A stretch of 64,000 nt of DNA from Clostridium sp. chh4-2 (GCF_002899675.1 NZ_PKUU01000012.1:113135-177134), one strand, 5' to 3'. Counted from the stretch's first letter, positions 9,452-19,137 are shown. The notes: generated from the sequence alone by a model not told the origin. Numbers and translations: made by a program.

Positions 9452-10342
9452 ATGTTTGATATAAAATCATTTTATGATGCGAAGAGTGTGAAGGAGGCCA
9501 TCGGATATCTGGTAAATGATCCTGACGCTGAGATTATCAGCGGGGGCACCGATGTGCTGATTCGCGTGAGAGAGGGAAAGGACGCGGGAAGGTCCGTAGT
9601 TTCCATCCATAACATAGAAGAGCTGAAAGGGGTAAAGCTTCTGGAAAACGGCGATCTGTGGATCGGCGCAGGCACCTCATTTTCCCATATCACCAATGAT
9701 CCGCTGATTCAGAAATACATTCCCATGTTAGGGGAAGCGGTGGATCTGGTGGGCGGACCTCAGATCCGCAACACCGGTACCATCGGAGGAAACATCTGTA
9801 ACGGAGCTACATCGGCGGATTCCGCTTCAACCATGTGGACCCTGGATGCCGCGGCAGTTTTAGAGGGGCCAAAAGGGGAACGGACCGTGCCGGTCAGCCA
9901 GTTCTATACAGGCCCGGGCCGTACGGTGCGGGACAGATGCGAGGTATGTAAGTATTTCATCATCACTAAAGACAATTATGAAGGCTGGGCAGGCCATTAT
10001 ATCAAATACGGAAAGCGGAAAGCCATGGAGATCGCAACTTTAGGATGTGCGGTGAGAGTAAAACTTTCCGAGGATAAAAAGAGATTCGAAGATGTCCGCC
10101 TCGGCTACGGCGTGGCCGGCCCCACTCCGCTTAGGTGCAGAAATGCGGAAGAGGGCTTAAAGGGATGTGAGATAACGGATCAGGAAGCGGTGGAAGCATT
10201 TGGTAAAACAGCGTTGACGGAGGTCAATCCCCGTTCTTCCTGGAGAGCTTCCAAGGAATTCCGTATTCAGCTGATTGAAGAGCTTTCCAAACGGGCTCTT
10301 TATGAAGCGGTGAAAAAAGCGGGGGGTGAAATCAATGCTTAA
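9452..10342 (+). CDS. xdhB: Xanthine dehydrogenase-type hydroxylase, FAD-binding subunit
   Basis: Medium subunit (296 aa) that holds FAD and passes electrons from the Fe-S clusters to the acceptor. Both family FAD-binding signatures are present: GGTDVLIRVREG near residue 32 and TIGGNICNGATSADSA near residue 111. The C-terminal CO-dehydrogenase flavoprotein domain follows (RLGYGVAGPTPLRC). It starts 12 bp after xdhA behind AAGGAGAAGG and its end overlaps the start of the Fe-S subunit, so it is translationally coupled. An extra pair of cysteines (RCEVCKYF) around residue 170 could hold an additional cluster, as in the 4-hydroxybenzoyl-CoA reductase branch, but only two cysteines are close together here. 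Confidence 0.92.
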   Translation: MFDIKSFYDAKSVKEAIGYLVNDPDAEIISGGTDVLIRVREGKDAGRSVVSIHNIEELKGVKLLENGDLWIGAGTSFSHITNDPLIQKYIPMLGEAVDLVGGPQIRNTGTIGGNICNGATSADSASTMWTLDAAAVLEGPKGERTVPVSQFYTGPGRTVRDRCEVCKYFIITKDNYEGWAGHYIKYGKRKAMEIATLGCAVRVKLSEDKKRFEDVRLGYGVAGPTPLRCRNAEEGLKGCEITDQEAVEAFGKTALTEVNPRSSWRASKEFRIQLIEELSKRALYEAVKKAGGEINA

Positions 10343-10826
10343 AATTGTGCATATGAAGGTAAACGGAAAAGAAGTGGAAACGGCGGTGGACGAGAGAGAG
10401 TCCCTGTTAGACACGCTGAGGCAGCGTTTTGGCCTGACATCGGTGAAAAAAGGATGTGAGGTCGGAGAATGCGGAGCCTGTACCGTGCTTGTCAACGGAG
10501 AAGCGGTGGACAGCTGCATCTATATGACGTTGTGGGCGGAAGGAAAGAGCATTCTGACTGTGGAAGGATTAAAAGGGCCCAATGGAGAGCTGTCTCCCAT
10601 TCAGAAGGCATTTATAGAAGAAGCCGCCGTTCAGTGCGGATTTTGTACCCCTGGCCTCATCATGAGCGCTGTGGAAATCGTAGGAACCGGTAAAAAATAC
10701 AACCGGGAAGAATTAAAGAAATTGATATCAGGCCATCTTTGCAGATGTACCGGTTATGAAAATATCTTGAATGCGATGGAGCGCATAGTGGAAGAGGTTT
10801 ACAGGGAGGTAAATAAAAATGAATAA
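10335..10826 (+). CDS. xdhC: Xanthine dehydrogenase-type hydroxylase, [2Fe-2S] subunit
   Basis: Small electron-transfer subunit (163 aa) with two [2Fe-2S] clusters. The plant-ferredoxin-type cluster ligands are in KKGCEVGECGACTV plus a later cysteine (VDSCIY). The alpha-helical cluster ligands are in QCGFCTPG and HLCRCTGYENI. The ATG at 10335 is preferred over an in-frame GTG at 10326 because GGGGGGTGA sits at the right distance before the ATG. It overlaps xdhB by 8 bp, and its end overlaps the permease start by 8 bp, giving a tightly coupled four-gene operon. Confidence 0.93.
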   Translation: MLKIVHMKVNGKEVETAVDERESLLDTLRQRFGLTSVKKGCEVGECGACTVLVNGEAVDSCIYMTLWAEGKSILTVEGLKGPNGELSPIQKAFIEEAAVQCGFCTPGLIMSAVEIVGTGKKYNREELKKLISGHLCRCTGYENILNAMERIVEEVYREVNKNE

Positions 10827-12159
10827 TAGTGCAGACTGCAGCATTACCAATATATACAAGCTGGACGGCAGGGTGCCGTTAGGAAAAGCCATTCCGTTTG
10901 GCCTGCAGCATATTCTGGCTATGTTTGTATCAAATCTTGCACCTATTACGATTATAGCAGGGGCGGCCCAGCCGGCGTTAAGCCAGGCCCAGACCGCCGT
11001 ACTGCTTCAAAATGCCATGTTTGTGGCCGGAATCGCCACTTTGATACAGCTGTATCCTATCTGGAGGATCGGTTCCAAGCTTCCGGTAGTCATGGGGGTC
11101 AGTTTCACGTTCGTGACCGTGCTGAGCACCATCGCCGCCAATTACGGGTATCCGTCGGTGATCGGCGCGGTGCTGATCGGCGGTTTATTCGAAGGCACGC
11201 TGGGACTGCTGGCAAAATACTGGCGTAAGATAATCACGCCTGTTGTGGCAGCTTCCGTAGTTACCGCCATCGGATTTTCCCTGTTCACGGTAGGAGCCAG
11301 GTCATTCGGCGGAGGCTATGCGGAGGATTTCGGCTCCGCACAAAACCTGTTATTGGGCCTTATCACTTTGGTTACCTGTATTCTGTGGAATATTTTTGCA
11401 AAGGGATATTTAAAGCAGCTTTCTGTGCTGGCAGGCCTGATTGTGGGGTATGTGATCGCTATCTTTATGGGAAAGGTGGATTTAAGCCTGATTCTGTCGG
11501 GCGGATTCATCGCATTTCCAAAGCTTCTGCCGTTTATGCCTGAGTTTCATGCGGGAGCCATTATTTCAGCCTGCATTATCTTCCTCGTATCTGCAGCTGA
11601 GACCATCGGAGATACTTCCGCATTGGTTTCCGGCGGTTTAAACAGGGAGATTACCGGAAAAGAGATCTCCGGTTCTCTGGCCTGCGACGGATATGCGTCT
11701 TCCTTTTCAACGTTATTCGGATGCCCTCCGGTCACATCCTTTTCCCAGAATGTCGGCCTGGTGGCGATGACTAAGGTGGTTAACCGCTTTACGATTATGA
11801 CCGGAGCCGTATGCATGATTCTGGCAGGACTTCTTCCTCCGGTTGGCAATTTCTTCGCATCCCTTCCCCAGTCTGTGCTGGGCGGATGTACGATCATGAT
11901 GTTCGGAAGCATTTTGACTTCCGGAGTTCAGATGATCGCAAAGTGCGGGTTCTCCCAAAGAAATATTGTGATCGTTTCTCTGTCTTTGGCTGTGGGAATC
12001 GGTTTTACGACAGCCAGCGAAATTGGAATCTGGGATATCTTCCCTCCGTTAGTGCAGTCGGTATTTTCTTCTAACGTGGTGGCGGTGGTTTTCGTTATCT
12101 CGGTACTGCTCAGTTTACTGCTTCCTAAGGATATGGATATAAAAATGCTGGATGAGTAA
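10819..12159 (+). CDS. NCS2-family purine/xanthine permease
   Basis: Integral membrane transporter (446 aa, about 12-14 hydrophobic helices) of the nucleobase:cation symporter 2 family, importing a purine such as xanthine or urate. Family features include an N-terminal FGLQHILAMF segment, the ETIGDTSALVSGGLNREI segment and the QNVGLVAMTKV motif (family signature QNxG). It overlaps the Fe-S subunit gene and shares its riboswitch, so it most likely supplies the substrate of the hydroxylase. Close relatives include PbuX and UacT-type carriers; the specific nucleobase is not determined. Confidence 0.9.
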   Translation: MNNSADCSITNIYKLDGRVPLGKAIPFGLQHILAMFVSNLAPITIIAGAAQPALSQAQTAVLLQNAMFVAGIATLIQLYPIWRIGSKLPVVMGVSFTFVTVLSTIAANYGYPSVIGAVLIGGLFEGTLGLLAKYWRKIITPVVAASVVTAIGFSLFTVGARSFGGGYAEDFGSAQNLLLGLITLVTCILWNIFAKGYLKQLSVLAGLIVGYVIAIFMGKVDLSLILSGGFIAFPKLLPFMPEFHAGAIISACIIFLVSAAETIGDTSALVSGGLNREITGKEISGSLACDGYASSFSTLFGCPPVTSFSQNVGLVAMTKVVNRFTIMTGAVCMILAGLLPPVGNFFASLPQSVLGGCTIMMFGSILTSGVQMIAKCGFSQRNIVIVSLSLAVGIGFTTASEIGIWDIFPPLVQSVFSSNVVAVVFVISVLLSLLLPKDMDIKMLDE

Positions 12160-12164
12160 TCCGG

Positions 12165-12214
12165 AAAAAACGGGTTTGGACGTGTGAAAAAAGCGCGGCC
12201 GAACCCGTTTTTTT
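12165..12214 (+). terminator. Intrinsic terminator of the xdh-permease operon
   Basis: ACGGGTTTGG and CCGAACCCGT can pair (one G-T) around a loop of about 20 bases, flanked by A and T runs, so it may act in both directions. It separates the operon from the convergent LysR gene. Confidence 0.8.
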
Positions 12215-12252
12215 GTATGCTTCCCCTTTCAAGCGTATTCCACAAATAAAAA

Positions 12253-13131
12253 TCACACTTCCCCATATATATGCTCCGCTTCATATTTTAGTAGCTGCTG
12301 GATAAACAGCCGTACCTGGGGGAGTTCGAAATAATTGTTTTTATAGAGGATATAAGTCAGCCGCTCCAACGGCGTCCCATCTTTGAAGTAGAGCTTTTCA
12401 ATGTACCCGTCAAAATCGTCCAGGCAGATTTGGGGCAGGATACACCAGCCAAGTCCCTGAAGCACCATATTCTTAGCGCTGTTCACATTATCCACCCAAA
12501 GCTTGACGGGAATTTCGGACAGTCCGTGTTCCTGCCTCCAGCGTCCGATCTGTTCCATCAGATTATCGTCATTCTGACGCCCGATATAGGGAATCTCCTT
12601 TAAATCCATACCAGTGAAATGTTTGCTGTAAACAACACACATCGGTTCTTTTCCAACCAGCACTTTCCCCTCATTCCAGGCAAATTCACCTCTTGCAATT
12701 GCAATCGATATATCTTCATTCCTAAGCATCTGATAAAGCTGTTTGCTCTGCCCGGTCAATATGGTGATCTTGACGGCCGGATATAATTCGGAATAGGCTT
12801 TGAGAATAAAAGGTAGCCGGTAGTGGGAGTAGTTAAGAGAGGAACCCAGGTTCAACGTGCCGCCTACGGTTCCTTTGATCTGGTTGATGTGGTCGCGCAT
12901 CGCTGTGGCGGCAGATGTGATCTGCCTGGCATAGGGGAGCAGTTCTTCTCCGGCAGGGGTAAAGAGAATTCCTTTTTTCGAACGGTAAAACAGGCTGCAG
13001 CCCAGTTCCTCTTCGATCTTCTGTATCCGTTTGGTAAGCGCGGGCTGGGTGGAATAGAGACGGTTGGCCGTTTTTGTGATGTTTTTCGTTTCGTAAAGAT
13101 CTAAGAGCAGTGCATAATCTTTTTCTTCCAT
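12253..13131 (-). CDS. LysR-family transcriptional regulator
   Basis: DNA-binding regulator of 292 aa. The N-terminal winged helix-turn-helix is clear (NITKTANRLYSTQPALTKRI, residues 17-36, followed by EEELGCSLFYR). The C-terminal part is a periplasmic-binding-protein-like effector domain. It is transcribed divergently from the PrpF-family gene with a 215-bp shared control region, the classic LysR arrangement, so it probably controls that gene in response to a small acid. A weak GGAAG precedes the ATG on the minus strand. Confidence 0.9.
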   Translation of the reverse strand: MEEKDYALLLDLYETKNITKTANRLYSTQPALTKRIQKIEEELGCSLFYRSKKGILFTPAGEELLPYARQITSAATAMRDHINQIKGTVGGTLNLGSSLNYSHYRLPFILKAYSELYPAVKITILTGQSKQLYQMLRNEDISIAIARGEFAWNEGKVLVGKEPMCVVYSKHFTGMDLKEIPYIGRQNDDNLMEQIGRWRQEHGLSEIPVKLWVDNVNSAKNMVLQGLGWCILPQICLDDFDGYIEKLYFKDGTPLERLTYILYKNNYFELPQVRLFIQQLLKYEAEHIYGEV

Positions 13132-13170
13132 AAAATATCTTCCATTTCTTCTTCGGAGGCATCTATCATT

Positions 13171-13234
13171 CCTAAATGTTATGAATCATGATAAAATTAT
13201 ACCATTTTACAGAATGAATAGCAATTGATATAAT
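13171..13234 (+). promoter_or_regulatory. Promoter and possible LysR site upstream of the prpF-like gene
   Basis: TTTACA at 13206-13211, a 17-bp spacer and TATAAT at 13229-13234 form a near-consensus promoter pointing to the isomerase gene. Upstream, TTATGAATCATGATAA (about 13179-13194) is an imperfect palindrome of the type LysR regulators bind. The assignment of that site is inference. Confidence 0.6.
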
Positions 13235-13346
13235 GGGGTTATAAGAACAAAGTTCGGCTATGCTCAGATCAGTTCCAGAATCGGCGGAGCTATGGTTTTA
13301 TTGATAGGAAGTTTGATTTTCCAGTTTGTTTAGAGGAGGAATTAAA

Positions 13347-14486
13347 ATGAGGACATTCAAAACAGTATTTATGCGGGGAGGCACAAGCAAAGGGTGCATG
13401 TTTTTAAGGGAGGATCTGCCAAAAGACCGTTCCACATGGGATTCTGTCTTCCTTCAGGTGATGGGGTCCCCGGACCCAAAGCAGATTGACGGTATGGGAG
13501 GCACCGTATCTTCCAACAATAAGATCGTGGTGGTATGGAAAAGCGATATGCCTGACGTGGACGTGGAATATCTGGTGGGTCAGGTGATCGTTGGAAAGAA
13601 TCAGGTGGATTATAAGTCCAACTGCGGAAATATGACCGCCGCAGTAGGGCCGTTTGCAGTGGAATCAGGCCTGGTGGATGTTAGCGAGCCGGTTACAACC
13701 GTAAGGCTGTTCAACCGGAATACGGATAAATACATACAGGTAACGGTGCCTATTGACCCGGAAACCAAGAACTTCGCTCAGGATGGAGACTGTGCCATCG
13801 CCGGAGTGGACGGCACGGCGGCGGAACTGCTGGTGAAGTTTATGGACCCGGCTGGCGCGAAGACAGGAATGCTTCTTCCGACAGGAAATGTTTTGGATGT
13901 ACTGGACATACCCGGATTTGGCGGGCTGGAAGCCACGATTCTGGACGTTTCCAATCCCATGGTCCTGGTAAAAGCTGAGGATATTGGCATGACTGGAATG
14001 GAACTGCCGGAGGAAATCAACGGGAACCCTGAAATCTGTGATCTTCTTGAAAAAATCAGGGGAACGGCATGCTGCAAAATGGGATTTGCTGAAGATTTAA
14101 AGGATGCGGAAAGCAGCAGTCCTGCTGTTCCTAAAGTAGGATTTGTTACGTCTCCAAAATCCTATACCGACATAGCAGACCGGCAGGTGAAAGAGGACGA
14201 AATGGACATCTGCGCAAGGGTTATTTCCGTATTTAAGTGTCACAAAGCCTGCCCTCTCACTTCAGCAAGCGCCATCAGCGTTGCTGCAGCCATGGAAGGT
14301 TCGGTGGTTCAGAAGGCGTTAAGGCCTTCCTGCGATAAGAGCCGGGTGAGAATCGGCCATCCCAGCGGAATTATGACCATGTGTCCGGAGCTGACCGAAG
14401 AAGGCGGGGAATTAAAACTTCCAAGCGTGGCAGTACAAAGGACGGCCAGGCGCATTATGGATGGAACCGTATACATCAGAAATTAA
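13347..14486 (+). CDS. PrpF-family isomerase/tautomerase
   Basis: Cytosolic protein of 379 aa in the PrpF family (diaminopimelate-epimerase-like fold), whose characterised members isomerise 2-methylaconitate, methylitaconate or 4-oxalomesaconate. Typical family text is present: TVFMRGGTSKGCMFLREDLP at the N-terminus, DGMGGTVSSNNKIVVV, and YKSNCGNMTAAVGPFA carrying a likely catalytic cysteine; a second family segment KACPLTSASAISVAAA lies near residue 305. The start used is the ATG at 13347 behind GAGGAGG. A single gene with its own LysR regulator and promoter; the acid substrate is unknown. Confidence 0.85.
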   Translation: MRTFKTVFMRGGTSKGCMFLREDLPKDRSTWDSVFLQVMGSPDPKQIDGMGGTVSSNNKIVVVWKSDMPDVDVEYLVGQVIVGKNQVDYKSNCGNMTAAVGPFAVESGLVDVSEPVTTVRLFNRNTDKYIQVTVPIDPETKNFAQDGDCAIAGVDGTAAELLVKFMDPAGAKTGMLLPTGNVLDVLDIPGFGGLEATILDVSNPMVLVKAEDIGMTGMELPEEINGNPEICDLLEKIRGTACCKMGFAEDLKDAESSSPAVPKVGFVTSPKSYTDIADRQVKEDEMDICARVISVFKCHKACPLTSASAISVAAAMEGSVVQKALRPSCDKSRVRIGHPSGIMTMCPELTEEGGELKLPSVAVQRTARRIMDGTVYIRN

Positions 14487-14535
14487 GGATAATTTAGTAA
14501 GATCCTGCCATACTAAGAAATGAGCAGAGACGTAT

Positions 14536-14566
14536 AGAAAAATCAGCTTTTACAGCTGGTTTTTCT
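14536..14566 (+). terminator. Intrinsic terminator after the PrpF-family gene
   Basis: AGAAAAATCAGCT pairs with AGCTGGTTTTTCT across a short loop; the 3' arm runs directly into T-rich sequence. Confidence 0.75.
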
Positions 14567-14598
14567 TATTTTAACAAGTTCTCTCATGGAGGTATCGT

Positions 14599-15894
14599 AT
14601 GGATTCTGTATGGACAAATAATAGTGAAATAAAGAGTTTTAAGCCGTTAAAGGGCGATTTAAAAACAGGTGTATTGGTGGTCGGCGGAGGAATTACCGGC
14701 ATTTTATGCGGATACTTTTTGCAGCAGGCAGGAGTGGATTATGCCATTGTAGAGGCGGATACCATATGCGGAGGGATTACAAAGAACACGACGGCAAAGA
14801 TCACGTCGCAGCATGGGCTGATCTATCATAAGCTGGTTCAGGAATTCGGAGTGGAAACTGCCCGGATGTATCTGGATATCAATGAAACCGCATTGGATAA
14901 GTACAGAGATCTCTGCAAACATGTGGATTGTGATTTTGAAGATAAAGATTCTTATGTGTATTCGACAGACCGTTTTTATAAACTGGAACAGGAATTAAAT
15001 ACGTTGGAAAAAATCGGGGGCCATGGAACGTTTGCAAAGGATTTGCCGCTGCCGTTTAAAACTGAAGGGGCAGTCAGATTCAGCCGCCAGGCACAGTTTA
15101 ACCCGTTAAAATTCCTGGCATTCATTGCTGAGAATTTAAATATTTACGAGCACACAAAGGTGTTGGAATTTTCAGGCCTTACTGCAGTTGTGCACGGCGG
15201 AAAAATCACGGCAGACCACATCATCATCGCCACCCATTATCCCATGAATAATAAGCACGGAGCGTATTTTGCAAAAGAATACCAGGACCGCTCCTATGTG
15301 CTGGCCTTAGAGTATGCAGCCCTTGTAAACGGCATGTACGTGGACGAGGCTCAAAAAGGTTTGTCCTTCAGGGATTATAAAGATCTGCTTTTGCTGGGAG
15401 GCGGCAGCCACAGAACGGGTAAGAAGGGCGGAAAATGGCAGGAACTTGTGGAATTTTCCAATAAGTATTATCCGGAGGCCGTGGAAAAATACCGCTGGGC
15501 CACTCAGGACTGCATGACATTGGACGGTGTCCCTTATATCGGCCTTTACGGAAAAAACACGAAAGGCTTCTATGTAGCGACCGGATACAACAAATGGGGC
15601 ATGACGTCATCTATGGCAGCGGCAATGATCCTGACGGATCTGATATTGGAAAAAGACAATCCCTATGCCCGGGTATTCAATCCCCACAGAACGGTTCTTA
15701 GGCCGCAGCTGATGGTGAACCTGGCGGAATCCACAGCAAATCTGCTGACTTTTTCCAAAAAACGCTGTCCCCATATGGGCTGCGCGTTAAAATGGAATCC
15801 GGAAGAGCAGTCATGGGACTGTCCCTGCCATGGTTCCCGTTTTACAAAGGATGGGGAATTGATCGACAATCCGGCGACGGATGATTTAAACTGA
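14599..15894 (+). CDS. FAD-dependent oxidoreductase with C-terminal Rieske domain
   Basis: Protein of 431 aa combining a DAO-type FAD oxidoreductase with a Rieske [2Fe-2S] domain. The dinucleotide-binding motif VVGGGITGILCGYFL lies at residues 26-40, and the glycine-rich GLYGKNTKGFYVATGYNKWG near residue 315 is the FAD C-terminal motif. The Rieske ligands are CPHMGC and CPCHGS near residues 392 and 412, ending GELIDNPATDDL. Homologues are usually 480-510 aa, so this one is at the short end: the protein stops shortly after the second Rieske motif. Substrate unknown; glycine betaine/amine or protective redox roles have been suggested for relatives. It follows GGAGGT and stands as a single gene. 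Confidence 0.88.
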   Translation: MDSVWTNNSEIKSFKPLKGDLKTGVLVVGGGITGILCGYFLQQAGVDYAIVEADTICGGITKNTTAKITSQHGLIYHKLVQEFGVETARMYLDINETALDKYRDLCKHVDCDFEDKDSYVYSTDRFYKLEQELNTLEKIGGHGTFAKDLPLPFKTEGAVRFSRQAQFNPLKFLAFIAENLNIYEHTKVLEFSGLTAVVHGGKITADHIIIATHYPMNNKHGAYFAKEYQDRSYVLALEYAALVNGMYVDEAQKGLSFRDYKDLLLLGGGSHRTGKKGGKWQELVEFSNKYYPEAVEKYRWATQDCMTLDGVPYIGLYGKNTKGFYVATGYNKWGMTSSMAAAMILTDLILEKDNPYARVFNPHRTVLRPQLMVNLAESTANLLTFSKKRCPHMGCALKWNPEEQSWDCPCHGSRFTKDGELIDNPATDDLN

Positions 15895-15984
15895 GCCCAT
15901 TTTTACGGGGTGAAAGCTCCATTATAGGAATTGGGATGAAAATGAAAACATATATATAGGGAAAAAGGCAAAGGAGAACCTCTA

Positions 15985-17259
15985 TTGATCATTCACACAG
16001 TTCAGCCGGGAGAATGTCTGCAGGAGATTGCCAACCGCTATAGAATCCCACTTAACCGTTTAATTGAGGACAACGGGATACGCAGCCTGAATCATCTGGT
16101 TCCGGGTGAGACACTGGTGATTCTCTATCCTGAAACGGTGCATACGGTCCTCCCCGGAGAAACGGTTAGCTCGATTGCCAGGCTGTACGGCGTATCCGTT
16201 AACCAGATTTACCGCAATAATCCGGGACTGTTGGAAACACTTTTTATCTATCCGGGCGAGCAGCTCATCATTACGGTGAGCCGCCGCTACCCGGAGAATA
16301 TTGAGGTGGGAGGATATGCTTACCCCTACGTGAATAAGCGCCTGCTTCAAAGTACCCTGCCGTTTTTAAGCTTTTTCATTCCATTTACATATGAGATATC
16401 GGAACTGGGGGAACTGGGAAGGCTCAATGACATCCCGGCGGTTTCAATGGCTAAACAGTTTCATGTCAGGCCGGTAATGAACCTTTCCAACCTGCGGGAA
16501 CCCTACGGATTCAACACGGAACTGGCCCATATCATATTGAATAACCGGGAGGTCCAGGACCGGGTGATCGAAGAAACTTTTGAGAATATCCTTATCAAAG
16601 GATATGAAGGCCTGGACATAGACTTTGAATATGTAAAGGAAGAGGACAGCCTAAAGTTAGCCGGGTTTATCAGGAGGTTCCGAGAACGTCTGAGCCCTTT
16701 GGGATATCCTGTTTTTACAGCATTGGCGGCGAAAACCTCGTCGGACCAGAGGGGGATTTTATTTGGCGGTCACGATTACAACGCGGTGGGCAGTGAAGCG
16801 GACGGCGTGCTGTTAATGACATACGAATGGGGGTATTGTACAGGCCCTCCAATGCCGGTGGCACCGATTGAAAATGTGCACCGGGTTTTAGAATACGCGG
16901 TTACTCAAATGCCGCCGGATAAGATCTTTTTAGGAATACCAAATTACGGATATGACTGGCCTCTGCCCTATAAAGAGAAGATGACCCGCGCTGTTTCCAT
17001 CACCAATGAACAGGCGCTGGAGCTGGCCTGGAAATACGGAAGGAGCATTGAATATGATAACTCCGCCCAGACCCCTTTCTTTCAGTATACAGACGGAGGT
17101 GTCAGGCACGAAGTCTGGTTTGAAGATGCCAGAAGCATACAGGCAAAACTGGAACTGGTTGCGGAATATGGCTTAAAAGGCGCGGGTTACTGGAATCTCA
17201 TGCGGCCGTTTACGCAGAACTGGTGCCTTTTGGACTCTCTTTATAAAATCAGACAGTAA
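15985..17259 (+). CDS. LysM and glycoside hydrolase 18 protein (SleL/YaaH-like)
   Basis: 424-aa protein with two LysM peptidoglycan/chitin-binding repeats (residues 1-47 and 49-95, VQPGECLQEIANRY and VLPGETVSSIARLY) followed by a GH18 TIM-barrel domain. The catalytic GH18 motif reads GLDIDFEYV around residue 213, with the proton-donor glutamate present. This architecture is that of spore cortex-lytic N-acetylglucosaminidases and spore-coat proteins, which act on muramic-delta-lactam peptidoglycan in germination. No signal peptide is visible, as is normal for proteins made in the mother cell. The start is TTG behind AAGGAG. Confidence 0.88.
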   Translation: MIIHTVQPGECLQEIANRYRIPLNRLIEDNGIRSLNHLVPGETLVILYPETVHTVLPGETVSSIARLYGVSVNQIYRNNPGLLETLFIYPGEQLIITVSRRYPENIEVGGYAYPYVNKRLLQSTLPFLSFFIPFTYEISELGELGRLNDIPAVSMAKQFHVRPVMNLSNLREPYGFNTELAHIILNNREVQDRVIEETFENILIKGYEGLDIDFEYVKEEDSLKLAGFIRRFRERLSPLGYPVFTALAAKTSSDQRGILFGGHDYNAVGSEADGVLLMTYEWGYCTGPPMPVAPIENVHRVLEYAVTQMPPDKIFLGIPNYGYDWPLPYKEKMTRAVSITNEQALELAWKYGRSIEYDNSAQTPFFQYTDGGVRHEVWFEDARSIQAKLELVAEYGLKGAGYWNLMRPFTQNWCLLDSLYKIRQ

Positions 17260-17403
17260 ACGCCGGTTTGAAACTGCATTTGAAACTGCATTTTGCACAA
17301 ATGATTGAAAATATAAGGAGGAACAGTTACAATTTATTTTAAATGATGGGGATGATATGGCAGAGACGCCAGCTCAGACCGGTAAAAAGGATAAGAGGTA
17401 CAT

Positions 17404-18999
17404 ATGAGCGTTACAGTGGAGGATTTATTAAAACTGCCCTCTCTCAGGGAAGCGAAAGTTGTAGGGGGAAGAGGAGGATTAAACAGGATCGTGTCTTCGA
17501 TATCCGTGTTGGAATATGCGGACCCGGACAGCCTTCAGGACGATTTGTTTGATAACAATGAGTTTTACGGCAGCGAAATCGTGATATCCGGCCTGATCAG
17601 CGTCAAAGATGATGTTGGCAAACAGCTGAGGAATCTAAGGCGCCTTTCCGAATGCGGGGAAGTGGGGCTGATTCTGTATTATGTGGGAATCTTTATACCT
17701 GAGGTGGATGAAAGCCTGATTAAGCTGGCGGATGAACTGAATTTCGCCCTGATTGTCATGCCTAAAAAGCGGATGGATCTGCGATACAGTGAAGTCATCT
17801 GCGAGGTGATGGAGGCCATTTTTGAAGACCATAGAAAAGGGGCGTTTATCGTGGGAGAGGTGCTGGACAGCGTGGCCCGGCTGCCCGAGCACAAGAGAAC
17901 CGTGGACACCGCCATGAAGATGCTCAGCGACCGGATTCATGCGTCGGTGGTGCTGACAGACAAAACCCACCGCATCGTCAATGAGGCGGCCTGGCCCAGA
18001 GGGGCGGGGAACGGTCTTTATGACGGCCTGTTTCAGGTGAAAATGCCTGAGGCAGGCGGGGAACCGGTGCGTTACCCTCTGATCCCGGACTGCCTTTTAT
18101 ACCGCTATCCCGTGGCTTCACGTCATACGTCGGGGATGGAGCTGTACTTTTTAAAGGAAAAAGAACCTCTCTCCCAGGAACTTTTAAAACAATCCGTTGA
18201 GCTGGTTTCCCTGGCGGTGAATATCTGGGGCCGCCAAGAGGAGGAAGAGGTGATTACCGAACTGGTTCGGGCCATCATGCAGGATGAGCCGCTGAAGATG
18301 AGGCGGCTGGCCGGTCTATTCCATATCGACGTGGTTTCCATCCATTCCATGTGGATTATCCGGGACCGCCGTCTGGAACAAAAATCAGGCGGTCTTGCCA
18401 TGCTTGAAAATGTGCGGGAATTCCTGATTCCATATTCAAAGACCGTGGTGGCTGACATTTATGAAAATGATATGGTGGTATTGATGGAAAGTCCGCCTTC
18501 CCTGGCAGAGGAAGAAACTTTGGCAAAACAGCTGCTGGAAAGGATCGGTGAAGCGGATACCGCGCTTACCCTGTGCAACCATTTGAAGGATACCGCTGCG
18601 GTGCGCAATGCCTATCTGATGAACCAGAAGTATCTGAGGGACGCCAGGAAAATTTATCCGGGAAAAAGCCTGTTTGGCATGCAGGAGATCCGGTTTGCCA
18701 TGGAATGCCGTATGATTATTGAAAAGGGAGAGGCCGAGACAGCAGGCAGAATCTCCGTTTTGGATGCGCTTTATGAGGCCGGAGACGGGATGGAGCTTAG
18801 AAAAACGCTGGGCGTCTTCCTGATCGACGGAGACGGCAGCGTGACCCAAACGGCCAAACTTCTGTTTCTGCATAAAAACACGGTGAAATACCGGCTTCAA
18901 AAGATAAGCGATTGTTTGGGATACCGGGTGGGCCGGATGCCGGAATCATTTCCGGCCTATTATGCGGCGGCATTGGAGCGCCTGTTGGACAGTGTTTAA
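17404..18999 (+). CDS. PucR-family transcriptional regulator
   Basis: Regulator of 531 aa with the N-terminal PucR domain (purine catabolism regulator-like; VEDLLKLPSLREAKVVGGRG and the SVLEYADPD segment), a central GGDEF-like/GAF-type region and a C-terminal PucR helix-turn-helix (TQTAKLLFLHKNTVKYRLQK, residues about 482-501). In Bacillus subtilis PucR controls purine degradation genes. Here it precedes the DUF917-hydantoinase pair, which it probably controls, and lies in the same region as the xdh operon. AGAGGT precedes the ATG. Confidence 0.9.
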   Translation: MSVTVEDLLKLPSLREAKVVGGRGGLNRIVSSISVLEYADPDSLQDDLFDNNEFYGSEIVISGLISVKDDVGKQLRNLRRLSECGEVGLILYYVGIFIPEVDESLIKLADELNFALIVMPKKRMDLRYSEVICEVMEAIFEDHRKGAFIVGEVLDSVARLPEHKRTVDTAMKMLSDRIHASVVLTDKTHRIVNEAAWPRGAGNGLYDGLFQVKMPEAGGEPVRYPLIPDCLLYRYPVASRHTSGMELYFLKEKEPLSQELLKQSVELVSLAVNIWGRQEEEEVITELVRAIMQDEPLKMRRLAGLFHIDVVSIHSMWIIRDRRLEQKSGGLAMLENVREFLIPYSKTVVADIYENDMVVLMESPPSLAEEETLAKQLLERIGEADTALTLCNHLKDTAAVRNAYLMNQKYLRDARKIYPGKSLFGMQEIRFAMECRMIIEKGEAETAGRISVLDALYEAGDGMELRKTLGVFLIDGDGSVTQTAKLLFLHKNTVKYRLQKISDCLGYRVGRMPESFPAYYAAALERLLDSV

Positions 19000-19011
19000 A
19001 TTATAAAATAG

Positions 19012-19058
19012 AATCGTCTATGCTGTTGTCTTATGGGACAATACATAGGCGATTTTTT
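19012..19058 (+). terminator. Terminator after the PucR gene
   Basis: AATCGTCTATG pairs with CATAGGCGATT, and an inner TTGTC/GGACAA pair extends it; a run of six T follows. Confidence 0.75.
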
Positions 19059-19072
19059 GTACCGGACGGACA

Positions 19073-19101
19073 ATTACAGACGAGGAGAAAAGTTTTATAA
19101 T
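19073..19101 (+). promoter_or_regulatory. Promoter of the DUF917-hydantoinase pair
   Basis: ATTACA, 17 bp, then a perfect TATAAT at 19096-19101. It sits between the PucR terminator and the TTG start at 19138. Confidence 0.5.
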
Positions 19102-19137
19102 AGAAACATCAAAAACAGGAAAAGGAGCGGAGAGAAA

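Noticed and set aside
17267..17290. Tandem duplicate of a 12-bp unit TTTGAAACTGCA before the PucR gene
   Set aside because: Only two copies and no known site; could be a regulator site but evidence is too small.
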